NCBI GenBank assembly: GCA_028274465.1
Contig: CM051458.1
Location: 458,632 to 522,631 of the forward strand
DNA length: 64,000 bases
Reading direction: 5' to 3'
DNA from: Plantago ovata
Lineage: Eukaryota > Streptophyta > Magnoliopsida > Lamiales > Plantaginaceae
The position numbers and the translations under genes are program-made. The notes below the pieces were generated by a model, which did not search any database, had not been told where the DNA came from, and saw only the letters and a program-made list of their open reading frames with translations. Below, piece after piece: positions 45,801 through 58,202 of this stretch. Within the stretch, counting starts at the first letter, position 1. The number at the start of each line of letters is the position of its first letter.

Positions 45801-47052
45801 TCGATTGTGAACGTTGGTTGCCTGCAGAAGTTTATGATCTCTTCAATGGCGACCTCTTGGAGTTGGAGTGTGTTTACTGGAGATGCGACTCTGAACAGCA
45901 CAAATGTGAAAAACGCTTCCAGTTGGAAACGCATGGATCTGAGAAGAAGGAATGACATCAGTACATATCCATATATGCAGCAAATAGGTGTAAATTGATA
46001 GATCTACAGATGAACGCTTACTTGCGAAGAAAGTGGTATATATTCAGAACTGTACTACCGATCATGGACAAGATCAGAGCGCTCGAGCATGCACCATAAT
46101 GGATCAAATGATGAAACAAATCGTCTTGGATCATCCTCAGAAGTTTTGGGTGTCTGCCTATGCTGTCTCCGCTCAACTCTATTGCAGAATTTATCAAGTA
46201 CAAGGCGAAAATCTGAACATTCTCGTCTGGACTCTGAGATGTTAATCCATCCGCTTCCATAATCTCCACGACATTCAGCAAAGAGCACAAGAAATGAAAG
46301 ATATCAACTGCACATCGAATCCCATATCTTGCATCCAAGTTGTTATCTTCAGTATCGGATTCTGAATTTTCCCACTCACTCACCTCAATATCTGGCAATC
46401 TGCTGTATATGATCTGAATCAACTCGTGCATTGTGTACTTAGCGTTCCGTTGAAGCAAATCGCCTCGGCTGGCTGACTGTTGAACCACCTGGAAGCATGT
46501 GTTCACAACCGTGCACACGGCGTGATCCGTGAGGAGTACCGATGCCCGATGTCTCATAATTGCCGTTAAGACCTGTAAAATCCGCATCATGACCGCCTCT
46601 TCTGCAAGAGGATTTGTTTTCTCCAAGCGACAACCCGTGATCGCTGTCACGGCTGAATTCATCAACTCTTTCGCTCCAGGAGTCCTTTCGTCGAATATTC
46701 CGAGCCTGAGAATCTTGATAATCGATTGGAGGGACACAGCAGTAGCGGCAGCTGGAATGTCGTCGCTTTGTACCACATCTAGGAAAGGAGAGACGTATGT
46801 TGATGGATCAATCTTTCGCCATTCCTCCTGGGGATTGAACAAGAGGGATCTTAGAGATTTCAAGGATTGTAATATGTTAACGTCGCAGCTATCCTCGAGG
46901 TGGTGGTAGAATCCGGCACTGGGGTCCATAGGTCGTCGGAGGACAGCCAGAACCGCTCCGACCTCCGTGCTCAACATGCAAGAGAGGCCTAACTCTTTTC
47001 TTTTGAATTTTTCCATGTTGATTTTCTTGATCTCATCTTCTATTGTAGCCAT
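42857..47052 (-). CDS. GNOM-LIKE 2-type ARF guanine-nucleotide exchange factor
   Basis: Two exons, 47052-46022 and 45938-42857, joined by an 83-bp GT-AG intron, give 1370 residues. Order: DCB region (LGLSCMLSTEVGAVLAVLRR, ILQVLTAIMRHRASVLL, CTVVNTCFQVV), HUS region with the NYDCD box (residues 394-398), Sec7 domain about 493-680, then C-terminal HDS regions. The Sec7 glutamic finger lies in FRLPGESQKI (Glu at about 587). Family role: loading ARF GTPases with GTP on secretory and endosomal membranes; in Arabidopsis GNL2 acts in pollen. The assignment to GNL2 rather than GNOM or GNL1 rests on the short N-terminus (KELGLSCMLSTEVGAVLAV) and the lack of the long acidic DCB-HUS linker. Residues YS, D and M that confer brefeldin A sensitivity are all present. 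Intact, near full family length. Confidence 0.92.
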
Positions 47053-47614
47053 GATATTTTACTTCACATGTTCTTCATCTGAGATATGTGTATGTGTATG
47101 TTTTTACCAGAAAGTGAAAGAGAACAAATATGTTAGTTTTGTTTTGTGCTCTTGTAGAATCTCTAGTTTCCCAGATATATTATTCCATGTGGCAGGTGCA
47201 TATGACATGTTGCAAATAATTTGGTCTTTTTGGAAAGATTTGAATCTGGATTGGTGTAAGTGTGCTAAAACGTGTACTTGAGGTGCAGAGGATAATATTT
47301 TTTGTGATCCTGGTGAGATGGAATAGGGGAGTTGTTTGCAGGACTTGGCATCAGACGAGGAAGGACCGTTTTGTAAAAGTATCATTCTTTTATACATTTG
47401 CGGTTAAGATTCATCACTTGAATGTTTCTTGCCGCCAATATCTCCTTTTGTTTCTTTTTCTTGTGTGCTATTTTTAGATGCGTTTTTAACAAGACGACTA
47501 AATAGCATTTTACCCTGGTTAACGGGTCTGTTACATTTGGGGATATATGTATATCTCCTCCAGATGTTACAGAGTAGAGTAGTGGATGAGTGTTGATTCT
47601 TGTGTTATAATGCA
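47053..47614. other. upstream region of GNL2
   Basis: Promoter and leader of GNL2 must lie here (minus strand). No TATA box chosen with confidence. No repeat recognised before the TIR element. Confidence 0.5.
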
Positions 47615-48898
47615 GTGCAAAATTTTATATATTGTAATTTGTTCAAATATTGATGTGAACGTTATTGGATATCGTCCTGTAATGTGATCAAAATTTCACT
47701 ACACGTCCTCCACGTCATCACCTGGTCCATTTTGAAGAAAATCTCAGAAAAGATAGACCAAAATATTAATTTCAAGTAACCAATGACCAAAATGAATTTT
47801 TAATATTTTAAGAAACTTAATTATTACTCTAAAATATACTCCTAGTAGAGAGTAAAGAAAGGGATCCTAGTAAAGAAACAACAAACCCAATTATCCCATC
47901 AATCGAATTAGCAATATGTCATGGATGGGTGGAGGAATGTGATTCGAGGGGTTTGCAAGTTTGTGGGGTGTTCTCGTTATGCTGTTTCTCGGTTGAAGTT
48001 TGCTTGATTCCTATTGGTGTTCTTTGGGTGATCTTAGCTTGGTCTCTGTTTCATGAGGAGTTTGTTTGAAAGCTAGGGAATTGATCTAAGTCCCTGTCCG
48101 CTAGTTTTTTGGGCCATTATTATTGTTCCCTCCACTTGGGCGGTGATGTTGGAAGCTCCAGTGTTGTTCCTGTTTTGAGGCCTTCTTGCCTCTACAGTTT
48201 TGAAGTGGTCCGGTTGGTCTTCAGTTCACAAGCGTCTGTTTTGCCTCTTTTTTATGTTTTTTCTTTTTTGTTTTTAGTTTAGTTTTGTTGTCCTCTCTTT
48301 AGTTGTGGTTTCTCTTTTAGCGTTTTGTCTAAACTCTCATTTTGTACTCTTGTTGCAGCATTTCTTATGCTCCGTTTTTATTATATAAAATTTGGCCGAT
48401 TAAAAAAAAAGCAATATGTCATGGATGCGGTCCGAAGAGTCGGTGCAATGTAGATGAAAGATTATCTTGCCATTCTTGAATCTTGATGATAGTTTATGAC
48501 TTTATTTTACTTTGTTTTTTCATTTTTATTTGTGTGTTGCCCCAGGACGTGAATGGAGAAAGAGTGAAAACTGAAAGAAAAAAAATTGTCAATACTAGAA
48601 GGGAATAAAAGACGTGAACATATAAAAGAGTAGGAGTCTAGTAAATGGTTATTTATATGTTTATTTATAATGGAGTTAGTTAATATTTTAAAAATTCAAT
48701 TTAGTTCTTAGATATATATTTGAAATGAATAAGTTGGTCCATCTTTCTGATATTTTCTTCAAAATGGACCATGTAATGATTCGTGGAGGACGTGTACTGG
48801 AATTTCAGACACATTATAGGACGATATCCGATAACGTACATATTAAAGCATAATATCTGGACAAAGTACACATTAGAGAATAATATCTGAAATTTTCC
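47615..48898. mobile_element. MULE-like TIR element interrupted by a LINE insertion
   Basis: Long inverted repeats: left 47617-47770 and right 48745-48898. Matching blocks include ACGTTATTGGATATCGTCCT, CACGTCCTCCACG, TGGTCCATTTTGAAGAAAAT and TCAGAAA. Arms of about 150 bp with roughly 85% identity suit a Mutator-like non-autonomous element. The outer ends (AG.G..AAAATTT) are decayed and a target duplication was not found. The interior is short AT-rich DNA plus the retro-insertion at 47928-48410. Confidence 0.7.
47928..48410 (+). mobile_element. 5'-truncated LINE-type retroinsertion with 17-bp target duplication
   Basis: Flanked by perfect copies of GCAATATGTCATGGATG (47911-47927 and 48411-48427). 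It ends TTATATAAAATTTGGCCGAT plus a nine-A tail, the usual end of plant L1-type 3' UTRs. The 483 bp contain no intact ORF and are T/G-rich, like a LINE 3' region. Long target duplication, A tail and truncation together indicate target-primed reverse transcription. Confidence 0.85.
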
Positions 48899-49149
48899 CT
48901 CTGAAATGCCTTTAACTTGTTCCCTCCCTATGCAATATGTTGGTTTAAAGTTGCAACATACCATAGTACTTTATGAAAATTTGCAGTAGAAGTCCATCTT
49001 CCACACCTGTTGGATTAAATGATGACTTTTCATGCGGCTCAACTGTTGTCCGGTTTGACCAGCCGGACAGACCACTTTCTTTTATTGTTTTAAGTTTTTA
49101 GCATTGAAAGTTTCCGATATAGTTTTTAACTTCATTTATTATGGTTTTA

Positions 49150-50300
49150 ATGTGTTATATTATATGTCTCAATTACAATTTTGACACTGTTTTAAAAGAT
49201 GTTGTGATGGAATTAAGAAGCTACATTATGATGGTTTGTTATAGTTTCAACTTCTAAGCAACAATCTAAGATTATTCACAAATATCATGCAACAACTATT
49301 AAACAAGTCTAAAATTTTAGGGATGCCATTAAAGTATCAATGAACAAGTTTACAATAAACTAATCGAAACATTCAGTCACTACAATATTGAAACAATCAA
49401 TCATCCAAATATTTGATATATACTGTAGCTTTTTTCAATTAAATTTGTTGTTGAACTTCGACCTCCTGCATTTTGTTGCTTGTGCTTGTTGCTTCAATAC
49501 TGCAGTGACACCTTTATTAAGAAACATGGTCAAACTCGTTATCATCATCAACACTTGTTTAAAACATTCACCAATTGAGTTAAAACCATAACAAGTATCA
49601 TTGAAACTATCACATCCATGCTTAAAATTATAAGAAAACATGAACATGCAATACAAGCTAAAAAAGTAATATTGATGCTTGAAATCATAACAATCCCTCT
49701 TAAAACTATAGCAATGCATGAACATGCAACACAATTAAAAATAGTAACATTAATGCTTAAAAACCATAACAAATGGTATTAAAGTTAAAATTATAACATA
49801 CACACGTAGTAAGCATAAATAAGCAACTTTCAAAACCATAACAAAGTGTTTTAAAATTATAACATATGAGCTTAAAAATAGAAACATGCTAGGCAAGCTA
49901 ACTAAATATCATAAGCGTGATACATAAAACTGTAAGACTAACTTTTAAAATCATGACAAAGGGTCATAGAATTATAACATATGCGATTAAAATAATAACA
50001 AGTAGAAACATGATAAATGATCTAAATACCAGGACAATGATGCTTAAACCATAACAACATCTCATAAACCATAACAACCACTTAGATATGCCAACAAAAG
50101 AAGCAATGCAAATCATAGAGAAATATAACAAAATATTCATTGAGCATCAAACAATGTAGTAATTGGTGTAATTAGTAAGCATCAATCGCAATCCAACCAA
50201 TAATCAACTAGTTTCAACGCAAAAACACAAATCTTCAATCAAATCAACAACATTGAGGTGAAATTTCATGAATCAATCACAGAAAAATCTAGGCGAGTTA
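49150..50300. repeat. AACCATAAC-type degenerate repeat (copy 2)
   Basis: Many recurrences of (A/T)AAAACCATAACA, CATGAACATGCAA(T/C)ACAA, TAATATTGATGCTTGAAA and ATTATAACATATG(C/A)G over about 800 bp. This is the same module set as 32500-32900. A GC-richer patch at 50290-50440 (TCCCTCGACGACGGCGAGC) follows, as the GCC-rich part follows copy 1. Confidence 0.6.
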
Positions 50301-50539
50301 GGATCTGTCCCTTCATCAGTCGTCCATCAAATCTGATGGATTTCACTCCCTCGACGACGGCGAGCAGGTGAAATACACCGCTAAGTAAGACAACTATAGT
50401 CGTGCTATGGCAGCGAACGTGATCGGACCTGATACGAAAGTACTACCTCTTACTACACTTACTCCATGGATCGAGTATAGTTTTTCCAAACATTCCATAA
50501 TGAAAATTCAACATAACGTTTAATTCAACATTAACGCTT

Positions 50540-50815
50540 AATTATAGCCGTTTGCAATGAAGCGCAACTAGATCCAAAATAGTAGTCTAATAAGACGCAA
50601 CTAAACCACATTTGCGCAAAATTTAGTCTCAACCGCTCGCAAAACTTGGTTTAAGCGAAGAACTTTTCTCTTTATCAATATTAAGGTTTAAGTTTTACCG
50701 CTCGCGATAAAATGTAACTAGATTCGAAATAGTAGTCCAATACAACGCAGCTAAATCCGTTTGCGCATATTAGTCGCAACCGCTCGCAAAACACTTGGTT
50801 GAAGGCTTTAACCTA
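50540..50815. repeat. direct duplication upstream of RAD23
   Basis: Two diverged copies about 145 bp apart, each with GC(A/G)ACTAGAT, AAATAGTAGTC, AA(C/T)GC(A/G)ACTAAA-like, TTTGCGCA, AGTC(G/T)CAACCGCTCGCAAAAC and TTGGTT. It lies 220-500 bp before the RAD23 start and could include part of its promoter. Confidence 0.75.
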
Positions 50816-51038
50816 ACTTTCTTAGTAAAAGCTAACTGTAATATTCCTAACTTGAAGGACTGGTGCATAATTTTACTCCAAAAAACATGTGAAAACTGAA
50901 AATCACGTGCCCCCCATCATCCCTGTAACAGTGAAAAAACCCTCTCCTCCAAGATTTGTAAAATTGTTCCAATTTTTCCACTTCAAATCCCTAAAACAAA
51001 ACGAGAAATCTCTCTAGGGTTTCCGAAAATTCGCCGAG

Positions 51039-54000
51039 ATGAAGCTTACCGTGAAAACTCTCAAGGGCACCCATTTCCCGATCACCGTCCAGCCAGATGA
51101 CACCGTCAGTAAAACTCTCTTCTCCATTTTGTTAGCTCGTTAATTGTTTAGCAGCTGTGCATTTTCTCAGTTTCTTGTGTTTTGCGCAGTTACATTTGCT
51201 AAGATTTTAATATATAGTTGATTGATTCTGTTAGTAGAATTTTAGTTGTGCAGTAGTAGATGATATATATACTTTTGGGGATTCGTTTCTTTTAAGGTGC
51301 TCAAATTTAAGATGAGAGTTGGTAAAGATGATTGGCTTATTAGAGAATTTTCGGGTGTTTGCGAAAACTACTTTAAAGTTTAAAAGGTTAGAGATATGAG
51401 TCTTATGTTATGTAGCTTAATTTAAGAGAATTAAGTGGCAGCAGCAGCTCAAATGGCTCAAACCGAATCAATCGGTTGGCTCCTCCGACAGACGACGAGC
51501 TCTCCGTCTTCTAATTGAGACCGATGAGAGTCTGATGCAGCGGTGATTGCTGTGATGTCAACTAGTATGGAGCAGGCGGAGAGCTCGTCGTCTGTTGGAG
51601 GAGCCAACAGATTGAATCGGTACAATTTACAAATTGTGTTTCATCTAATTGGTTGGTGGTGAAGGGGGGTTGGATTCCGATGAGAAGGTGCGGAGGTAGC
51701 TCAAATTTCACATGAGAGTTGGTAAAGATGATTGGCTTATTAGAGAATTTTCGGGTGTTTGCGAAAACTATTTTAAAGTTTTAAAAGGTTAGAGATAAGA
51801 GTCTTATGTTATGTAGCGTAGTTTAAGAGAATTTGTGTTCACTTTTTTGTTCGCAAACAGTTACAGTTCAGTTTTTCCTTGCAAGCTTATTGCGAACGCC
51901 TAATTAATCCTTAGACCTTAGTTACGCATCTTAGCGCAATCGTGGACATTCTTTTTCTAGACACCTTTTCTGCATTGATGATGTGTGAAGTTTAGAGATT
52001 ATTGATCTGACTATGGTGTTTGTTATAGATTATGGCAGTAAAGAAAAACATTGAGGAGGTACAAGGGAGAGATAGCTATCCTAGTGGTCAGCAGTTGTTG
52101 ATTCATAGTGGTAAAGTATTGAATGATGAGAGTACACTGGCCGAAAACAACATCTCGGAAAATGGGTTTCTTGTCATCATGTTAAGTAAGGTAACCCTTA
52201 GATACTTAAACAAACCTCATTAACTATTTGCTTGCTTCCGCAATATCCATGCAGCCATTTCCATACATCATGTTGAAAGTGGCACTCACTATATATAGGG
52301 AGTTCTTCCCGAACCACTTGATTGTTATGTTTTCTTTGTCACCTACAGAGCAAAACATCGGGCTCAAGTGGGTCAACTTCTTCTCAGGTATTGTACTATG
52401 TCCATCCTGAATTCACTTAAGACCAAGTATCACATATTCTGTTTGTACCTTTATATCCTAATGCCGCCTTTCCTCCCTGACATTTGAGCAGACGGTACTG
52501 AATGCTGCAGCAGCTTCTAATGTCTCTAGTGCAGCTAAAGATCTACCTCCTCAACCAGCGTAAGTTTCTACGATATATATCAGCTGTGGGTTTCTCTCGC
52601 GTATGTTGGTTTTTTCTCAATAAAACTATTTCTGTTGATCAGGGCACCGATAATCTCTGGAAGAGACTCGCCTTCTGCAGTAGAAGAGTATGAAACTTTA
52701 ACAAGGCCTTAGTCCTCTCTCCGTGTTGAATACTGCAATATTCTATATTGTTCATGGACGAAGTAATTAGGATCATTATATTGCAATTACAGGAATCTTG
52801 GTGCTGAAACGGGTTTAGAATTAGCTCCTGAAGAGCAGTCTATCCTGCAATTACTTGATATGGGTGGTGGCCGTTGGGACAGGGAGGAAGTTCAGCTTGC
52901 ACTTACCTACGCAAATAACAATCCGGAGCTTGCAGTGGACTACTTGTATACAGTATGGTTTTACTCCCTTCCTGCAATATTACTACTCACTGGTTTTACA
53001 TTGTATTTGATCTTTTGCATTTATCAGGGAATCCCTGACAACAGAGAGGTGGCTGAACGGTCTGAACCTACTCTTGTTCCACTGCCTACAAGCCCTGCAG
53101 CTCATGTTGCGCCTGCTTCTGGAGCACCAAACTCGTTGCCACTTAATTTGTTTCCTCAGGTTTTTATTTTTTTATTTTTTTTAATTATATCATTTTCTTC
53201 TTGTTACGGTGACATTGGTTGTCCAACGGCTGATTGTTTTTCATATAAACTTCTAGGAAGCTGTTTCTGGTGCTGCTGGCGCTGGTGGCGGATCACTTGA
53301 ATTTCTTAGAAACAACCCACAGGTACTATTTCTTTTCTTCTCCTTTTTTGGAATGAGTGCAAATATTTTAAGCATTTCTAGAGGTGTCTGCATTACTTGG
53401 ATTGAAACTTTGTCCTGGGTTTCTGTTATCTTTTGTTTTAGTGTATGGTAGCTGGACTTCAATTTTTTGTAAATGTTGTTTATGTGTGTGCAGTTTGAAA
53501 CTTTGCGATCACTGGTTCAAGGGAACCCTCAAATTCTACAGGTAGATCTTAGATGCCAGTCTCATTGTACATTCAATTAGTTTTTTATATTCTAGAAACT
53601 AACACGAACTCAGAAAGTAATTTCTACAAACTAACTTAAGTTTTGATCCCAGCCCTTGCTTCAGGAGCTTGGAAAGCAAAATCCTAATATAATAAGACTC
53701 ATTCAAGAGAACAATCAAGAGTTCCTTCAATTACTAAATGAACCTGTCGATGGTTCTGAAGGGTGAGTTACTATAAAAATTGCTTCTGTAATCTTTGTCT
53801 TCTAGAACGATATTCCTTACATCTCGAATTCAAACCTGTAGCCCCTAACAAGAATTGGCTAGTCTTTTAGCTGCTTCAGTTATTTGCACCCAGATTCAGG
53901 GGATATTTTACGAAGTTGACGTTTTGTGTGTACAGGGACATATTTGATCAGGTTGAGGAGGACATGCCACATGCTGTCAACGTTACCCCAGCAGAGCAGG

Positions 54001-54231
54001 AAGCCATTGAAAGAGTATGTATACCAACATTCCTTCTATACACATCCTAGCTCCTGTTATACAACTTATAAACGTTTTCAGTTTTCTCATGAAGAATTAA
54101 CAAAATGTTTTTAGATGGAGGCCATGGGTTTTGATCGAGCACTTGTACTTGAGGCCTTTTTGGCATGTGACCGCAATGAGGAATTAGCAATCAACTACCT
54201 GTTGGAGAATGCTGGAGATTTTATGGATTAA
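51039..54231 (+). CDS. RAD23 ubiquitin receptor
   Basis: Twelve exons: 51039-51104, 52029-52190, 52349-52387, 52492-52559, 52643-52687, 52793-52952, 53028-53159, 53257-53322, 53494-53541, 53653-53762, 53936-54014 and 54115-54231; all GT-AG and in phase; 363 residues. Ubiquitin-like domain 1-76 ([36 protein letters not shown]); UBA1 about 138-179 ([31 protein letters not shown]); XPC-binding domain about 237-295 ([35 protein letters not shown]); UBA2 about 317-357 ([20 protein letters not shown]). Family role: carries ubiquitinated proteins to the proteasome and binds XPC/Rad4 in nucleotide excision repair. UBA1 reads TYANNNPE, a mild deviation from the usual AAYNNPE. Intron 1 (924 bp) holds repeats. 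Intact. Confidence 0.93.
51299..51832. repeat. direct repeats flanking an inverted repeat in RAD23 intron 1
   Basis: Direct repeats of about 133 bp (51299-51432 and 51699-51832), 400 bp apart and some 93% alike (GAGAGTTGGTAAAGATGATT, TTCGGGTGTTTGCGAAAACT). Between them lie two inverted arms of about 47 bp (51463-51509 and 51574-51620) containing GTTGGCTCCTCC and AGACGACGAGCTCTCCG, with a 64-bp spacer. Wholly intronic. Confidence 0.85.
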
Positions 54232-54923
54232 ATATAAAATAGCTGGTAATATGGGCTATTCTTGTAGCAATTAGAACACAGGGTTATGTTGAACTTTGTT
54301 ATGCCAGACAAATGAAAGAAACTGGTGTCTGGTTAGAATGAACATTGCATTGTTCTGAGTTCTCTTATCAAAACGGCCTTTGTCCCCCTTGGTTTTTTGG
54401 GGGATATTGGAGAACACAGTGAAGAATATAGTGTTCACAGAATTTCAAAAGATGCACTTGTGTTTGCTTGTGTAATTCTTATACCGTGTTCTTTGGTGCA
54501 TAAATCGTTCATGATCTGATGTTCAGCCTCTTCAAGTTCTTGGGGGTTGGGTTTATATTAAGTTTATGTTGTGCTGTGACTCTTCAACAGTTTAACCTAC
54601 TTGAGAAAAGGTTTGCTAGGCTCCTGCTAACCGCAACTTGCCAACAATTTTGCTAGTTGTAGGATAAAATTTGACATTTTATGAAAAAAAGTTCACGTGG
54701 TAAGCAATCAATGAAAATGTTCACGTGTTAGAAAATTTGGATATATATGTTTTGGATGAATGTAGATGTCCAAGATGACTGAAAGTAGCAACATAACGAA
54801 AAAGGAAAATATTTGATTGAGCTCGGTCAGTCTCTCTAAACTGAAAAAACAAACCTCACCTTATAATTATTACTTGTTACTAATTTCCCCAAATCAAAAA
54901 AGCAAGCTCAACAACAACAAACA
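54232..54923. other. spacer between RAD23 and the GH28 gene
   Basis: RAD23 3' UTR, then the promoter and leader of the GH28 gene (same direction). GTTCACGTG(G/T) occurs twice (about 54690 and 54720), each containing a CACGTG E-/G-box-like core. No other feature recognised. Confidence 0.5.
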
Positions 54924-57900
54924 ATGGTGGATTTCCCCAGATTGAAATACCACGATCTCAAGCGCACTCCATCTCTCCTCGCTCTAATCTGGGCCGCCGG
55001 TTTCATCTCCCTCATCCTCTGGCAATCCACCTCCGTCAATCACATCTGGCTTCATTCTCCTCGCCCTATCCCCAATCTTCGCCAGCTCGTCTTCGATCTC
55101 ACCGATTTCGGCGCCGTCGGTGATGGCAGAACCTTGAATACTAAGTCCTTCGTGATGGCTGTTTCCGAGATTCGGAGGCGTGGTGGTGGCCAGCTCAATG
55201 TTCCGGCTGGGAAGTGGCTTACGGCGCCGTTTAATCTCACCAGTCACATGACCCTTTTTTTGGCCCAAAATGCTGTCATTCTTGGTATTGATGTTAGTTT
55301 CCGATTTCTTTTGCTTCTTTTCTTTGCTTTATAGTAGTATTATTTAATAGTAGTAGTAGTAATTTGTTTTCCAGATATGTTTTGATTTGTTTGATACTGG
55401 AAAATGATTACATTTTTGTTATATTTAGATAAACATATATAGGCAGGAAAGAAATGTTTGTCTGATATATATATATATATATATGTGCTCTCTCTTTGGC
55501 AAATTAGCTTATGGTAGCTGTTAAGGCAGTTCACATTTAGACTTATTAGCCAAATTAGCCAGTTGATTTTTGTGAAATAGTACTAGAGTGAAAAAGCTGA
55601 TAAGTTAGCTATTTTTTGTTATATGCAAGGTGGAGTATAGACAAGTTGGTCTAGTGATAGATAGTGGCCTCCTCTTTCTTGGCATTTCTTGCTTCCTTGG
55701 TCTTATTAGGGTTTAACTTTCCAAATCACCTAGTGGAGTAATAAGAAATGAATTACTAGTGCACTTGGGTGCAAATGGACTAATGGAGACATATATAAAT
55801 GGAATATGTGACATGTCGTCTAGGACGGAGGTTGTACTGTACTTATTTTGGCGAAAAATATAAGCTTTCCTAAAGTGGGACTTTCTGGAAACTTACGGGG
55901 ATATTAGTCCATGCACGTATTCATTTGTTGATGCACATAGCTTGAAAGTAGTGATAGTCTTGGAATATTGTAAACATAACATGATTTCATGTAGGAAACA
56001 CATGAGTTTCTAGTGAAACTGAGAAAGCTTAGTTGACCAGATGGTGAAAATGTTGGAACTCATAGAAACTGTTGACTGATTGTGTGAGACAGGACCAAAG
56101 TTATTGGCCTTTGATGCCACCTTTGCCATCATATGGGTATGGGAGAGAGCGGGCTGGACCACGGTATGGAAGTTTGATCCATGGTCAGAATTTGAGAGAC
56201 GTTGTCATAACAGGTGAGGCCATTGTTATGAGTCTTATGACGGTTGCTTTCTGTTCCATAATATTTGTTGATTTGTTATATGTGATTCACAACATTGGTT
56301 GGAACTTATTCTGCTCGGAAATAAAAAAGAACCTGCTTAGATAACAATCAACAATTAAATGGTTTATATCATTATATCAGTCATAATTTTGGGTTTTGTC
56401 ACTGTGATCTACTGTACCATGATGAGGTTGAGTTGTAGAAATATGCTGCTATCTAATCGAATAGTAGATGTTAGTTGAGCAGCATAACTTTCACCTGTCC
56501 ATTTCTGCTCTAGGTTCAGACATTTCTCGTTGGGGAGTATATATTCTCCTTTAAACTGGAGCCATGGTACTTATGTAGTTTTTCATTGTCTTGGGATGGT
56601 GAGAAAGAAGAGTTCCAATTTTGAGAGACATTTATATCAAGGCTGCATTTAGGTTCACTTTATTTTGTGAGGTGCTAATAGCTTGTCAATATTTCTATTA
56701 GTTTTGGTACCGTCGAATATTTATTTTAAGTTTGAGAACACTGTGTTGATGTTATATGTTTAAAGAATGGATTAAATTATGTACATAGTGATCTCAAAAT
56801 TCATTGGAGTGACTGGATTTTTCATGGAATGATTGATTCATAGGGCATAATGGTACCATCAATGGGCAAGGTCAGACATGGTGGACCAAGTATCGGAAGA
56901 AACTTCTGAACCACACGAGGGGGCCACTTGTACAGCTTATGTGGTCAAGAGACATTCATATATCTGATGTGACTCTGCGTGATTCTCCTTTCTGGACTCT
57001 TCATCCTTATGATTGTCAGAATATTACCATCAGAAATGTAACAATATTGACTCCACTATTGGGTGCCCCAAATACAGATGGAATTGATCCAGGTAGTCTG
57101 AGTTATTGAAATTTTAATCACTTTTTCATGTATAACTATCTTCCTGTATGTTCAAGGTAACTTGGATAGTGGTTCTTAGGGGTCGGTGTGATTCCAATTC
57201 AACTACTTTCTGGCAAATTTTCTGTCAGTAGTATAAATGATCCTTCCAAAAAACCCTTAAGAATTTGGGATATTTCTCCTCGATGCCCATTCTTGTAATT
57301 GTATTCCTTAGTATAATGTATGATGTGCATAATTTTGTGTCTTTTGTAAACTCAACCAATGGGAACTAAGTGGAATTGCATTTGGTGGTCTTTGCAGATT
57401 CTTGTGCGAACATGGTCATTGAGGATTGCTACATCAGTGTTGGTGATGATGGTATTGCAATCAAGAGTGGGTGGGATCAATATGGAATTGCTTATGCACG
57501 ACCTTCAATCAATATTACTATACGTAATGTAACTGTGCGCTCGATGATAAGGTGAGGATTTAATGGATCAGTAGTTTATGTAGCAGCCTAACTGGCAATA
57601 GCCATAATATATAGACCTATCAATGTTCTTCATCATCCTTCCTATTGAGGCTCTTCATATTTCACAGTGCAGGAGTATCTATTGGCAGCGAGATGTCTGG
57701 AGGAGTATCTAACATTAGAGTGGAAAATCTCCATGTTGTCAACTCAAAAAGGGGCATTAGAATCAAGACAAGTGTTGGTAGGGGTGGATATGTCCGGCAA
57801 ATAACCTACCGAAACCTGACACTAGAAAACGTTCGTGTTGGTATAGTGATAAAAACAGACTACAATGAGCACCCTGATGATGGCTATGACCGCAATGCTC

Positions 57901-58202
57901 TTCCTGTTATCCAGGACATCAGCTTTTCTGCAATTCGTGGAAATGGAGTTCGTATTCCAGCCCGGATATATGGGAGCAAATACATTCCTGTACGAAATGT
58001 TACTTTCAGAGACATGTTAGTTGGAATAACGTACAAGAAAAAGAGAATTTTCCAGTGCTCATTTGTTCAAGGACGTGTTATTGGGAAGATCTTCCCGACC
58101 CCATGTGAAAATCTTGATGTATATGATGAACAGGGCCGTCTCATCAGGCCTTCAACAATCCAAGCCTCTCAAAACAGTACAGATACAGATTATGACGCCT
58201 GA
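54924..58202 (+). CDS. membrane-anchored GH28 (polygalacturonase-like) protein
   Basis: Five exons: 54924-55292, 56093-56213, 56844-57092, 57398-57551 and 57668-58202; 475 residues. One transmembrane segment at about 17-34 (LLALIWAAGFISLILW) after a short basic N-terminus predicts a type II anchor or uncleaved signal. The right-handed beta-helix domain has DFGAVGDGRTLNTKSF, RYGSLIHGQNL and GTINGQGQTWWTKYRKKLLN. GH28 motifs: NTDGIDPD (240-247), VGDDG (Asp 263-264), RIKT (329-332). The third motif, GHG in true polygalacturonases, reads SAGVSIGSE here. Members of this plant clade typically share that change, so hydrolase activity on polygalacturonan is uncertain. It acts at the Golgi or cell wall by inference. 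The exon 1 donor (GAT|GTTAGT) was chosen because it alone keeps frame with exon 2. Confidence 0.88.
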
